Positions 17,756 to 25,247 of a DNA stretch of 28,420 nucleotides are shown here, in pieces (position 1 is the stretch's first letter; each line of letters starts with the position of its first letter). The DNA lies in NCBI GenBank assembly GCA_964527995.1, contig CAZGRP010000055.1, positions 1 to 28,420 on the forward strand. Reading direction: 5' to 3'. A program made the translations under genes and the position numbers. Origin of the DNA: CAZGRP01 sp964527995. GTDB lineage: Bacteria; Zhuqueibacterota; Zhuqueibacteria; Oceanimicrobiales; CAZGRP01. The notes under the pieces were generated by a model that had not been told where the DNA came from, made no database searches, and saw only the letters and a list, made by a program, of their open reading frames with translations.

Positions 17756-17809
17756 TTAAGGTGCGAACGCATCAACCACTTCACCCCACGACAACAAGGA
17801 CTCTTTCAT
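17756..17809 (-). CDS. possible 17-residue upstream ORF
   Basis: Between eno and the Zn-ribbon gene an AGGAGGTG is directly followed by ATG at 17809, and the frame reads MKESLLSWGEVVDAFAP before TAA. The TAA (17758-17756) runs into the AAGGAGG of the next gene, which would couple translation of the two. The spacing between GGAGG and ATG is only 2 nt, shorter than optimal, so a TTG four codons later might be the start, or the site may be non-coding. No family assignment is possible. Confidence 0.35.
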   Translation of the reverse strand: MKESLLSWGEVVDAFAP

Positions 17810-17847
17810 CACCTCCTCTCGAATGCTGCAGGACTCGTTCTCTCCCC

Positions 17848-19128
17848 TCAGCGTAGAATCGCTTTTCCCGCAAAGACGGCGGCATCTCCGAGCATCTCTT
17901 CGATGCGCAGAAGCTGGTTGTACTTGCAGATGCGGTCGGTGCGCGATCCCGATCCGGTCTTGATCTGGCCGACATTGGTGGCCACGGCCAGATCGGCGAT
18001 GGTGGTGTCTTCGGTCTCGCCCGATCGATGTGAAATGACGGCCGTGTAGCCGGCGCGCTTGGCCATTTCGATGGCGTCCAGCGTTTCGGTCAGGGTGCCG
18101 ATCTGGTTGACCTTGATCAGGATCGAGTTGGCCACACCGAGTTCGATTCCCTTGCGCAGGCGTTGGGTGTTGGTGACGAAGAGGTCATCGCCGACAAGCT
18201 GGATGCGATCTCCCAGCTCACGGGTCAGCCTCTGCCACCCCTGCCAGTCGTCCTCGGCCAGGCCATCTTCGAGCGACACGATCGGATATTGGGTTACGAG
18301 TTGGTCATAGTAAGTGATCAATTCTTCGGCGCTGAGCTCGCGGTTTTCGGAACGCAGGGTGTAAATCTTGCGCTCGGCATCGTAGAATTCGCTCGATGCC
18401 GGATCGAGCGCAATGGCGACATCTTTACCAGGTTCGTAACCGGCGTCTTCGATGGCTGCCAGAATCAAATCGAGAGCTTCTTCGTTCGATTTCAGGCTGG
18501 GAGCAAAGCCGCCCTCGTCGCCGACCGAGGTACTGTATCCATGCTTCTTGAGCACAGACTTGAGCGTATGAAAGACCTCGATGCCCATGCGCAGGGCCTC
18601 GGAGAATCTCTCCGCGCCCACCGGCACGATCATAAATTCCTGCAGATCCAGATTGTTGTCCGCGTGCACGCCACCGTTGAGAATGTTCATCATCGGCACC
18701 GGCAGGGTCTTGGCATTGGTGCCGCCGAGGTAGGCGTACAGCGGCAGACCCACAGCGCCGGCCGCAGCGTTGGCAACGGCCAGGGAAACCCCCAGAATGG
18801 CGTTGGCACCGAGGTTGGCTTTGTTGTCAGTGCCGTCGAGTTCGCACAGGCGCTTGTCGAGATAGGCCTGGTCGGTGGCATCCTCGCCGACGATTTCCGG
18901 GGCGATCTTATCGTTGATGTTCTCCACGGCCTTCAGGACACCCTTGCCGCCATACCGTTTGGGATCCTGGTCGCGAAGCTCGATCGCCTCGAATTCTCCG
19001 GTGCTGGCGCCCGAAGGCACGGCAGCGCGGCCGAGGACGTCGCAGTCGAGCAGCACATCCACTTCTACGGTTGGGTTGCCACGGGAATCGAGAATCTCCC
19101 GCGCCGAAACCTCAACGATTGTTGTCAT
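17848..19128 (-). CDS. eno: enolase (phosphopyruvate hydratase)
   Basis: The glycolytic enzyme that interconverts 2-phosphoglycerate and phosphoenolpyruvate, 426 residues. All hallmark blocks are present: EILDSRGNPTVEVDV, the catalytic-loop region GASTGEFEA, SLEDGLAEDDW and GDDLFVTN (Mg ligands), IKVNQIGTLTETLDA (catalytic Lys), and SHRSGETEDTTIADLAVA. The frame also offers GTG at 19131, but ATG at 19128 has the better distance (6 nt) from AAAGGAG. That ribosome binding site begins in the pyk stop codon, so pyk and eno form a tightly coupled pair that makes PEP and then pyruvate. Confidence 0.98.
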   Translation of the reverse strand: MTTIVEVSAREILDSRGNPTVEVDVLLDCDVLGRAAVPSGASTGEFEAIELRDQDPKRYGGKGVLKAVENINDKIAPEIVGEDATDQAYLDKRLCELDGTDNKANLGANAILGVSLAVANAAAGAVGLPLYAYLGGTNAKTLPVPMMNILNGGVHADNNLDLQEFMIVPVGAERFSEALRMGIEVFHTLKSVLKKHGYSTSVGDEGGFAPSLKSNEEALDLILAAIEDAGYEPGKDVAIALDPASSEFYDAERKIYTLRSENRELSAEELITYYDQLVTQYPIVSLEDGLAEDDWQGWQRLTRELGDRIQLVGDDLFVTNTQRLRKGIELGVANSILIKVNQIGTLTETLDAIEMAKRAGYTAVISHRSGETEDTTIADLAVATNVGQIKTGSGSRTDRICKYNQLLRIEEMLGDAAVFAGKAILR

Positions 19129-19139
19129 CACGCGCTCCT

Positions 19140-20555
19140 TTATTCAAGCATCTCCACCTTGACCATATTGGTGCGGCCGGCCTGGCCCATGGGCAGTCCA
19201 GCCGTCAGCACAACGATGTCGCCGGCCTGCGCCAGACCAAGGTCCAGGGCCTTCTTCTTGGCATACTTTGCCACCGAGTCGGAGTCGGCAAACTCCTCGG
19301 CCCGGATGGGCAGCACTCCCCAGGTCAAACAGAGCTGGCGCACGGTCTCCGACCTGGGACTCAATGCCAGGATCGGCTGCCTGGGACGATAGCGAGCCAC
19401 CATGCGTGCGGTCGTCCCGGTTCGGGTGGGGGTCAGAATCGCCGCCGCCGACAGATCCTCCGCAAGCTGAATGGATGCATGGCAGATAGCGGCGGTGATG
19501 GTGCCATGATCCCACGCTTGTGGTAGCCGCAGCTCTTTGTGCGGCTGGAGAACCTCCTCGGTGGCCTCCACGATGCGGGCCATGGTCTGCACGGCCTGCA
19601 CCGGATAGTGCCCCACCGCCGTCTCTTCCGACAGCATCACGGCATCAGTGCCATCGAGCACGGCGTTGGCCACATCGGTCGCTTCCGCTCGGGTTGGGCG
19701 CGGGCTGTCGACCATCGACTTCAGCATCTGGGTGGCGGTGATCACCGGTTTTCCCGCCTCGTTGCATCTGCGGATGAGCATCTTCTGAACCAGCGGCACC
19801 CGCTCGAGAGCGGTCTCGACGGCCAGATCGCCACGGGCCACCATGATTCCGTCGACCGCCGCGATGATCTCGTCGATGGCCTTCAAGGCCTCATGTTTTT
19901 CGATTTTGGCGATCACCGGTACATGCGCCCCCCGGGACTCGATGAATTCCCGCACTTCGACGACGTCGGCTGCCTGACGAACGAAACTCAGCGCAACGAA
20001 GTCGACATTCTGCTGCAACCCGAATTCGAGAGCCTCGAAGTCTTTTTGGGTGACCGACTCCACCCGAAGCGAGCCATCCGGCAGGTTGATCCCTTTGTGA
20101 GAACTCAATTCCCCGCCGAGAACCACCTTGCAGCGGATATCCACACCGTCGGTATCGATCACCCGAAGCTCGACGGAGCCGTCGGCCAGGAGGATGGTGT
20201 CGCCGGGGGAGACCTCCTTTGGCAGCCCGGCATAGGTGACTGAGACGCTCTGTTCATCACCCGGGACGGAACGGCCTGTGAGGACAAACTCTTTGCCGGC
20301 CTCGAGAACGACGGACCCCTTGGCGATTTCGCCGATGCGGATCTTTGGTCCGGGAAGATCTTGAAGGATGGCAATGGGATGGTCTAGCTCTTCGGAGAGT
20401 TTTCTCAGACGCTGGATGACTTCGCCATGCTCAGTGAAGCTGCCATGCGAGAAGTTGAGACGCGCGACGTCCATTCCGGCATCGATGAGGCGGCGGAGTA
20501 TAGCTTCCGATCGACTGGCGGGCCCGATGGTACACAGAATCTTCGTCCGTCGCAC
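19140..20555 (-). CDS. pyk: pyruvate kinase
   Basis: This enzyme converts PEP and ADP to pyruvate and ATP; 471 residues. Motifs include RRTKILCTIGPASR at the start, RLNFSHG, GPKIRIGE, the active-site VIAKIEKHEALKAIDEI, MVARGDLAVE and TATQMLKSM. The frame extends 61 codons upstream to an ATG at 20738, but that extension has no pyruvate-kinase similarity. GTG at 20555 starts exactly at the conserved N-terminus, gives the normal family length and has AAGGAAG 5 nt upstream, so I use GTG. It is the first gene of the pyk-eno unit. In MVARGDLAVE, Ala replaces the Gly common in this motif, a minor variant. Confidence 0.96.
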   Translation of the reverse strand: MRRTKILCTIGPASRSEAILRRLIDAGMDVARLNFSHGSFTEHGEVIQRLRKLSEELDHPIAILQDLPGPKIRIGEIAKGSVVLEAGKEFVLTGRSVPGDEQSVSVTYAGLPKEVSPGDTILLADGSVELRVIDTDGVDIRCKVVLGGELSSHKGINLPDGSLRVESVTQKDFEALEFGLQQNVDFVALSFVRQAADVVEVREFIESRGAHVPVIAKIEKHEALKAIDEIIAAVDGIMVARGDLAVETALERVPLVQKMLIRRCNEAGKPVITATQMLKSMVDSPRPTRAEATDVANAVLDGTDAVMLSEETAVGHYPVQAVQTMARIVEATEEVLQPHKELRLPQAWDHGTITAAICHASIQLAEDLSAAAILTPTRTGTTARMVARYRPRQPILALSPRSETVRQLCLTWGVLPIRAEEFADSDSVAKYAKKKALDLGLAQAGDIVVLTAGLPMGQAGRTNMVKVEMLE

Positions 20556-20802
20556 TGGTCTTCCTTGCGTTAAGCTTGGAATTCGCTTGTGCGGCAAACC
20601 ATGCGCCGACTCACATGGGTTTGCATCAACGAAACTCCAGGTTCTTCTGAGCCGAGAATGAGGATCGGTGGACGCATTCGCGATATGCTGGACACGGTGG
20701 AAGGCCAGAGGGTGGCCCGCGAAGGTCTGTGGCCGCAAGGAAGAGTTGGCGGTATCATCAGATGAGGCACGTTTCTGCGCTTACTGCCGTCGGCTTTACA
20801 CA
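20556..20802 (-). other. long 5' leader of pyk-eno
   Basis: The expected start of the consensus promoter (about 20802) lies 247 nt before the pyk GTG. The leader contains imperfect hairpins, such as GGCCACAG/CTCTGGCC with a loop of about 16 nt, and several ATGs without ribosome binding sites. No known riboswitch class is recognised and no terminator-like U-run is seen. The region 20838-20905 up to the GH57 stop holds no visible gene or terminator. Confidence 0.45.
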
Positions 20803-20808
20803 TTATTA

Positions 20809-20837
20809 ATTATACGCGTCTTTTTCGTGTTTGTCAA
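20809..20837 (-). promoter_or_regulatory. perfect-consensus sigma-70 promoter for pyk-eno
   Basis: On the minus strand TTGACA (20837-20832), a 17-nt spacer and TATAAT (20814-20809) match the ideal sigma-70 promoter at every position. It points at pyk, and no other gene lies between. Such strength suits a high-demand glycolytic operon. Confidence 0.85.
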
Positions 20838-20905
20838 GCGGTTTGTCGGCACGCGAGGCAACCCGCTACACCCCGCCCCTCCTCGAACCAGCGCCGACAG
20901 CCGGC

Positions 20906-23446
20906 TCAAGGCCAGTTGGCCGGGTCTTCATTCAGCCGTTTCTCATAGGGCTCGAGGCGGCTCTGGTAGGACCGAATGTCGAAATGGAACAAATGGGCCA
21001 GATGCAGTATCTCGGTAACAAATTCGTAGGTGGACTCGCTGCCTTGCAGTCGTTCCAGCTCGTCGAGGCACGCGACCACACGTGCCCGGAGCACGGCAAA
21101 GAGAAGTTCCTGAATTCGGCCCTCCTGCAGATCGACCCCAAGCCGGCGAGCGAACTCCAGAATCTCCCTCAGCTCACGGGCACCAGCCAGATCGCCGGAT
21201 TCGGTCAAACCGTGCAGGATCTGCTCGGCGCGCCGCTGGAACAGAACGGCCTCACGCCGCGTGTCGAGCGCCAATCCCAGATCCCGGGCCTCCTCGACGA
21301 CTCGTAACGCCTCATCCTGGGATTGAAGAAGTGAGCCAACCTCCTGCTGGGCGATCAGTCGATGGAGGCGCTCGCTGAGAACCGTCTCAGCCGGCACTTT
21401 CAGCTCCGCCGGGAGCTGCAGGCCGATACGTCGCAACTGTCTCATGAGCGCTCCGTGGCGCCTGTAGATTTTCGAAAACAGCGCAGCGATTCCGGTCGTC
21501 TGCCTCTTCAGCAGGATCTGCATAATCTGCTCGCGATCCTCTGGCAGCATATCCAGGATGGTGAAGCGACCTTCGGGCTCGTTGCCTCGACTCTGGCTGG
21601 CCACAGCCCTACCGACCTCCTGTTCGCCGGAAAGAAGGTCGGCCAGGGTGGTCGTCGGCGAAACCCGCTGCACCCGGCAAGCCATCTCTTCGCTCTGCTC
21701 GACCGAATCGAGCCAGTACGCATAACGACCCACTTCGAAGGTGACGCCGGACTGGATCTCTACCAGACCGACGGCGCCTCCGTCGGCGGTATCGCGAACG
21801 CGCTCCGACTCGGCAAGTCGGATGGTGTAGTGGTAGATCTTCCGGTTTCCTTCGAACGGTTCGAAAGCCGAGCGCATCGCATAATGGCCGACCACCTTGG
21901 GGAAGGTGACCACGGCCGGTTTCACCAGACGCTCGTAGATGCGGGCACCATCCCCGAATTCGGGCAGGTTGCTTTTTGCCTTCTTCAAGCGAGCCAGGAA
22001 GCCCGCTTCTATATCCTCCGAGCCAAGGGACTGCGCCACTTGCAGCGCGCGCGCGGCGTATTGAATCACCTGCACTGTCTCGATGCCCGAAAGATCGTCG
22101 AAGAACCAACCACAGCTGGTATACATCAGCAGGGCGTGGCGCTGCATCTCGAGCAATTTCAGGGCGCGGACGCGCTCGTGCTCGTCGATTGGGCCGGAAG
22201 CGTGCTCGGCAAAAAACCGGTCTACCGTCTGCTGATCACGGTTCAGAATCACGCCGATGTAGGCATCCCGGGCAGCCCACGGGTCGCGGAAGACGGCCGC
22301 ACCCTGCTGTTCAAAGAAAGCAGCAAGTCTGTCGCGCAGGAAATCGAAGGCGGCCCGAAGCGGACCGCGCCACTCCTGGTTCCACTCGGGATGGCCGCCG
22401 GTGTTGCAGCCGCAGTTGCGATACCACCGGCCGACGCCGTGGACGCAGCTCCAGGAGGTTCCCTCGCCATCAGGTCCTGGCTTCAGCAACACCTCATCCT
22501 GCGGCGGATAGCGATCGAGAAACTCACCCGGATTCGTGACCGCCAGGCCGCGGCGCGGCGCTTCGACACGAAGGAAGTAGGCCAGCCCCATGTCGCCGAA
22601 GGGCTCGTGGTGACCGTAGCTCTCGCCGTCGGTCGCCAGAAACACCAGGCCGGGCCGCTGATCTTCTGCAGCGAAGCCGGACTCGATTCGATCGGCCAGG
22701 CGGCCCGCATCGCGGAGCAGGTGCTCGAAAGCGACACCCCGCGACATTTCGCCATGATAGAAAAAGATATCGATGAAGCGCCTGGAGCCACCACCTTCGC
22801 TGTCGACGAAGCAGCGATAGGGACGGCTGGTGTCGATCTCCCCGTTGGCAACTTCTTTCCACTCCCCGCCATCGAGCGGACGCACGCGCTCGGCCTGGTA
22901 CGGCGACAGGATCAGGAACCGCAGCCCATGATCGCACAGCGCCTGCAGAGTGGCGTGATCCACAGCAGTCTCCGGCAGCCACAACGATTCGGGGCGCCGG
23001 CCGAAACGGTGTCGGAAATCGGCGATGCCCCAGCGGATCTGCGTCAGCCGATCGCGTTCGTTGGCCAGGGGTAAGATGATGTGATTGTAAGCCTGAGCAA
23101 TGGCGTTTCCGTGGCCGCTAAAACGTTCCGCGCTCTGGCGATCTGCGGCGAGGACGCGCAGATAGGTCTCGGGTGCGTGTCGCTCCAGCCAGGAAAGCAG
23201 AGTGGGGCCGAAGTTGAAGCTGATCGATGTGTAGTTGTTGACGATTTCAGCAATGCGCTCCTGGTACGGCGACAGGATGCGAGAAAAGGCATTCGGGTGG
23301 TAGCATTCGGCGGTCACCCGCTCGTTCCAATCATGGTGCGGAGCCGCGCTCGGCTGCCGCTCGATGGCCTCGGTCCACGGATTCTCGCGTGGCGGCTGAT
23401 AGAAGTGGCCGTGAATGATTACATAGCGCTCGTCGGATCGGTTCAT
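20906..23446 (-). CDS. glycoside hydrolase family 57 protein with DUF3536 region
   Basis: This protein has 846 residues. The N-terminal GH57 domain (about 1-400) shows IIHGHFYQPPRENPW (11-24), FNFGPTLLSWLE, SLWLPETAVD (catalytic Glu about 159) and FLATDGESYGHHEPFGDM (catalytic Asp about 273). These match the GH57 conserved blocks for retaining alpha-glucan enzymes. The remaining half corresponds to the helical DUF3536 region that accompanies this subfamily. There is no signal peptide, so it is cytoplasmic; it probably acts on an alpha-glucan such as glycogen, but specificity is not determinable. The ribosome binding site is weak (TTGAG). It is last in a probable operon with the usp gene and a frameshifted small gene. 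Confidence 0.92.
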   Translation of the reverse strand: MNRSDERYVIIHGHFYQPPRENPWTEAIERQPSAAPHHDWNERVTAECYHPNAFSRILSPYQERIAEIVNNYTSISFNFGPTLLSWLERHAPETYLRVLAADRQSAERFSGHGNAIAQAYNHIILPLANERDRLTQIRWGIADFRHRFGRRPESLWLPETAVDHATLQALCDHGLRFLILSPYQAERVRPLDGGEWKEVANGEIDTSRPYRCFVDSEGGGSRRFIDIFFYHGEMSRGVAFEHLLRDAGRLADRIESGFAAEDQRPGLVFLATDGESYGHHEPFGDMGLAYFLRVEAPRRGLAVTNPGEFLDRYPPQDEVLLKPGPDGEGTSWSCVHGVGRWYRNCGCNTGGHPEWNQEWRGPLRAAFDFLRDRLAAFFEQQGAAVFRDPWAARDAYIGVILNRDQQTVDRFFAEHASGPIDEHERVRALKLLEMQRHALLMYTSCGWFFDDLSGIETVQVIQYAARALQVAQSLGSEDIEAGFLARLKKAKSNLPEFGDGARIYERLVKPAVVTFPKVVGHYAMRSAFEPFEGNRKIYHYTIRLAESERVRDTADGGAVGLVEIQSGVTFEVGRYAYWLDSVEQSEEMACRVQRVSPTTTLADLLSGEQEVGRAVASQSRGNEPEGRFTILDMLPEDREQIMQILLKRQTTGIAALFSKIYRRHGALMRQLRRIGLQLPAELKVPAETVLSERLHRLIAQQEVGSLLQSQDEALRVVEEARDLGLALDTRREAVLFQRRAEQILHGLTESGDLAGARELREILEFARRLGVDLQEGRIQELLFAVLRARVVACLDELERLQGSESTYEFVTEILHLAHLFHFDIRSYQSRLEPYEKRLNEDPANWP

Positions 23447-23455
23447 GGATTCAGC

Positions 23456-23891
23456 TCAATGGAGTGTCTGCCCAGGGGGCCCGGGTAGGGCAACACTGCG
23501 GTCTCTCCCACAGGGGATCGCGGCAAAAGGCCCGAAAGCAGGGTGGGGATGGGTCTTGCCTGGGTCCGTGACCTCTTCGGCCAGCGAACCAGGCGGCCGG
23601 CGTTTTTGACGCTGATCGAAGGCTCCCTGTAGCTGCGTGAGGAGTGGATCGAGCTTGCTCGCTGTGTTGTCGGTGTGGTGCCCCCGCAATGATCGGGATC
23701 GTGACGAATTCGGCGGCCTGCACGACTGCACTCTCTTCGGTCCCCTCCACCTGCTCGACGCGCCCCCGGTTCTGTAGGACGATCCGTTCCGCCTCAGCCT
23801 CTGCATTTCGGGACTTCTTTGCCGTTTGTTCCGCACCCCGTCCACCGCCTGGCGGCGGGCCCCCGGGCATTCGGCTGGCGTACCTGCTCAT
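23456..23891 (-). pseudogene. small unknown gene broken by a +1 shift in a G5 run
   Basis: From ATG at 23891 one frame reads protein-like (AEAERIVLQNRGRVEQVEG then AEFVTIPIIAG). At GGGGG (plus positions 23681-23685) coding character moves to another frame (SKLDPLLTQLQGAFDQRQK) that stops at 23456. Removing one G joins the two into about 144 residues. The joined gene would lie 20 nt after the usp stop and 9 nt before the GH57 start, as expected for an operon member. The N-terminus is Gly/Pro-rich and there is no good ribosome binding site at the ATG. The product is unrecognised. It may be a genuine pseudogene, a sequencing or assembly error, or programmed slippage. Confidence 0.5.
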
Positions 23892-23911
23892 GGTCTGTGG
23901 TAACGGCGCCG

Positions 23912-24742
23912 CTACTGTCCCAGGAACAAGGGCACCTTCCCGAAATTGATCAACTTCTTGGTCAGACTGCCGACGACAAACTCCACGATGCTGGACCTGC
24001 TGTGCACGCCCAGTACGACCATGTCGGAGCGGTCGAGGTATTCGGCCTCGATGACGCGAGCGATCTTGTCGGTGGTCCACACCGTTTCCACCGAGCGAGC
24101 CGAGTAGGCCCGCAGGTATTCAGCACTGAGGCTAAGAATGCGATCCGCTGCCTTCCTGTCGTCGTTGGAATGAATCAGGACGATATCGATGTCGGGGATG
24201 ATTGCCAGGTGGGCGAAGCGCTGGAGAGCGCGAGCCGCCGGAAAGCTGCCGTCGAACGCAATGGTGACTTGCCGGATGGGCTTGAACGCCTCGGGCACGG
24301 CCAGCACTGGCGTAATTGTCTGGTCGAGCACGTCCTCGACCGATTTTTCCACACCTTCTTCGGTCTCAAACTGGTAGTTGGTTCTCAACCCCATGATTAC
24401 GAGGTCATAGTAGAGCGAAAGTTCGACGATGCGCCTGACCGGCGCTCCCTGCTCTTTAGCCAACCGGTACGCGACCCCTTCCTTCTTGCAGCGGTCGGCG
24501 AACCGCTGGAGCAGTTCCTCGATCCGCTTCTGGGCGTCTTTCTGCTTGTGGGCAATCACCTGTTCGGCATAATAGATGCCGCCGATGGGGACCGACCCTT
24601 CTGATTTTTCGATGCCGGGCACGTCGAGAACCGCCAGACCCGTGATCTCGGCCTGGTGACGCCTGGCGAAGTCCACGGAATAGTCGGTGGCGGCGGCGGT
24701 ATAGGGGGAGGGTTCAAGGGGTAAGAGGATTCTTTTAATCAT
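23912..24742 (-). CDS. tandem universal stress protein (UspA family)
   Basis: Two Usp domains in 276 residues. The first begins MIKRILLPLEPSPYTAAATDYSVDFAR (about 1-150). The second begins QVTIAFDGSFPAARALQRFAHLA (about 155-276) and ends DMVVLGVHSRSSIVEFVVGSLTKKLI, a degenerate form of the Gly-rich ATP loop. The first domain lacks a clear GxxG-x9-GS/T loop. Tandem Usp proteins bind nucleotide and help survival under stress or starvation. The frame runs on to 25054, but ATG at 24742 has AAAGGAG 8 nt upstream and starts at the domain, so longer versions are unlikely. It heads the operon leading to the GH57 gene. Confidence 0.93.
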   Translation of the reverse strand: MIKRILLPLEPSPYTAAATDYSVDFARRHQAEITGLAVLDVPGIEKSEGSVPIGGIYYAEQVIAHKQKDAQKRIEELLQRFADRCKKEGVAYRLAKEQGAPVRRIVELSLYYDLVIMGLRTNYQFETEEGVEKSVEDVLDQTITPVLAVPEAFKPIRQVTIAFDGSFPAARALQRFAHLAIIPDIDIVLIHSNDDRKAADRILSLSAEYLRAYSARSVETVWTTDKIARVIEAEYLDRSDMVVLGVHSRSSIVEFVVGSLTKKLINFGKVPLFLGQ

Positions 24743-24811
24743 CCCTGGCTCCTTTGAAAATGACACTTTTTGCCGCTTGCGCGGCTTTCGGAATGAACGG
24801 AATGCCTTTAA

Positions 24812-24840
24812 ACTATAACAATCGCCATAAAAAGCAAGGG
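24812..24840 (-). promoter_or_regulatory. candidate promoter of the usp operon
   Basis: The minus strand has an extended -10, TG-T-TATAGT (TATAGT at 24817-24812), with a poor -35 (CCCTTG at 24840-24835) at 17-nt spacing. Expected leader is about 63 nt. The weak -35 is compatible with an activated or extended -10 promoter. Confidence 0.35.
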
Positions 24841-24935
24841 AATTCCTGAAGGTCTGAGATGCTCCGGACAGGATCCGCCAAGGCCAGCGATTGGGTATCC
24901 GTGCATGTTTCTTGGCTACATAGTTGAAATATTTC

Positions 24936-24964
24936 TTGCCAAACCAGGTTTCGATTACTATATT
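24936..24964 (+). promoter_or_regulatory. candidate sigma-70 promoter upstream of the beta-barrel gene
   Basis: TTGCCA (24936-24941), 17 nt, TATATT (24959-24964) on the plus strand. It would give a leader of about 275 nt to the TTG at 25248 and transcribe through the enhancer-like dyads and the sigma-54 promoter. It may be a second promoter or chance in an AT-rich patch. Confidence 0.35.
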
Positions 24965-25057
24965 GATATGCGTTCTACGAGGTGTCCCCATGGCTTCTGC
25001 ACCATTGACATTCCTACCCTTCTCGTGCCCGCTGCAATTCCCTATGTTCCCCATTGT

Positions 25058-25095
25058 TGTCGCATGTCGTTACAGCGTTGTCCGATGCCGCGACA
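25058..25095 (+). promoter_or_regulatory. tandem enhancer-like dyads (putative sigma-54 activator sites)
   Basis: There are two 17-bp sites: TGTC-N9-TACA at 25058-25074 and TGTC-N9-GACA at 25079-25095. They lie in direct 21-bp repeats that match at 16 of 21 positions. The 21-bp offset is two helical turns. Centres fall about 138 and 117 bp before the predicted sigma-54 start, the usual range for enhancer-binding proteins. The dyad is reminiscent of TGT-N10-ACA NifA sites but has an 11-nt gap. Confidence 0.55.
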
Positions 25096-25177
25096 GCGAA
25101 GCCTTGCCGGCGGCGCCTGGGCAGCCGTGGGACTGCGCATTTCTGTCTACCGTGGAAACTCTGGGGAGAGGGGTCGG

Positions 25178-25193
25178 TGGCACAATGGTTGCT
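25178..25193 (+). promoter_or_regulatory. sigma-54 (-24/-12) promoter
   Basis: TGGCACA-N4-TTGCT (25178-25193) followed by ATTT matches the sigma-54 consensus, with GG at 25179-25180 and GC at 25191-25192 at the required spacing. Predicted start is about 25204, leaving a leader of about 44 nt to the TTG start at 25248. Confidence 0.75.
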
Positions 25194-25247
25194 ATTTGAA
25201 GCGGGCGGTCAACTGACTGAATCTCACTAACTTAGGCGGGGTGAGCC

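Larger units (their letters stand above)
24743..25247. other. divergent regulatory region between usp and the beta-barrel gene
   Basis: 505 bases without a gene. It contains candidate promoters for both directions (listed separately), an enhancer-like tandem dyad and a GCCGC-TTGC-GCGGC hairpin (24769-24782) in the usp leader. The 24890-24970 part is markedly AT-richer than its surroundings. Open frames here lack ribosome binding sites and coding-like composition. Confidence 0.5.

Noticed and set aside
20556..20738. N-terminal extension of pyruvate kinase by 61 residues
   Set aside because: The extension is not pyruvate-kinase-like, while GTG 20555 has a ribosome binding site and gives the family's normal length.
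20570..20803. 77-codon frame starting at the pyk transcription start
   Set aside because: It would have to be leaderless, has no domain and its composition is not coding-like; more likely untranslated leader.
21362..23074. 570-codon open frame on the plus strand opposite the GH57 gene
   Set aside because: The minus-strand GH57 blocks are clear, and the antisense translation shows no domain and no ribosome binding site.
24743..25054. Upstream extension of the usp reading frame by 104 codons
   Set aside because: The Usp fold begins at ATG 24742, which has an AAAGGAG site; the extension shows no similarity and covers regulatory DNA.
24905..25216. Overlapping open frames in the usp/beta-barrel intergenic region
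   Set aside because: They lack ribosome binding sites and overlay the enhancer-like dyads and sigma-54 promoter.
25170..25240. tRNA-like stretch before the beta-barrel gene (GGTGGCACAATGG...)
   Set aside because: No acceptor stem, anticodon arm or TTCGA arm can be built; the sequence is better explained as a sigma-54 promoter.
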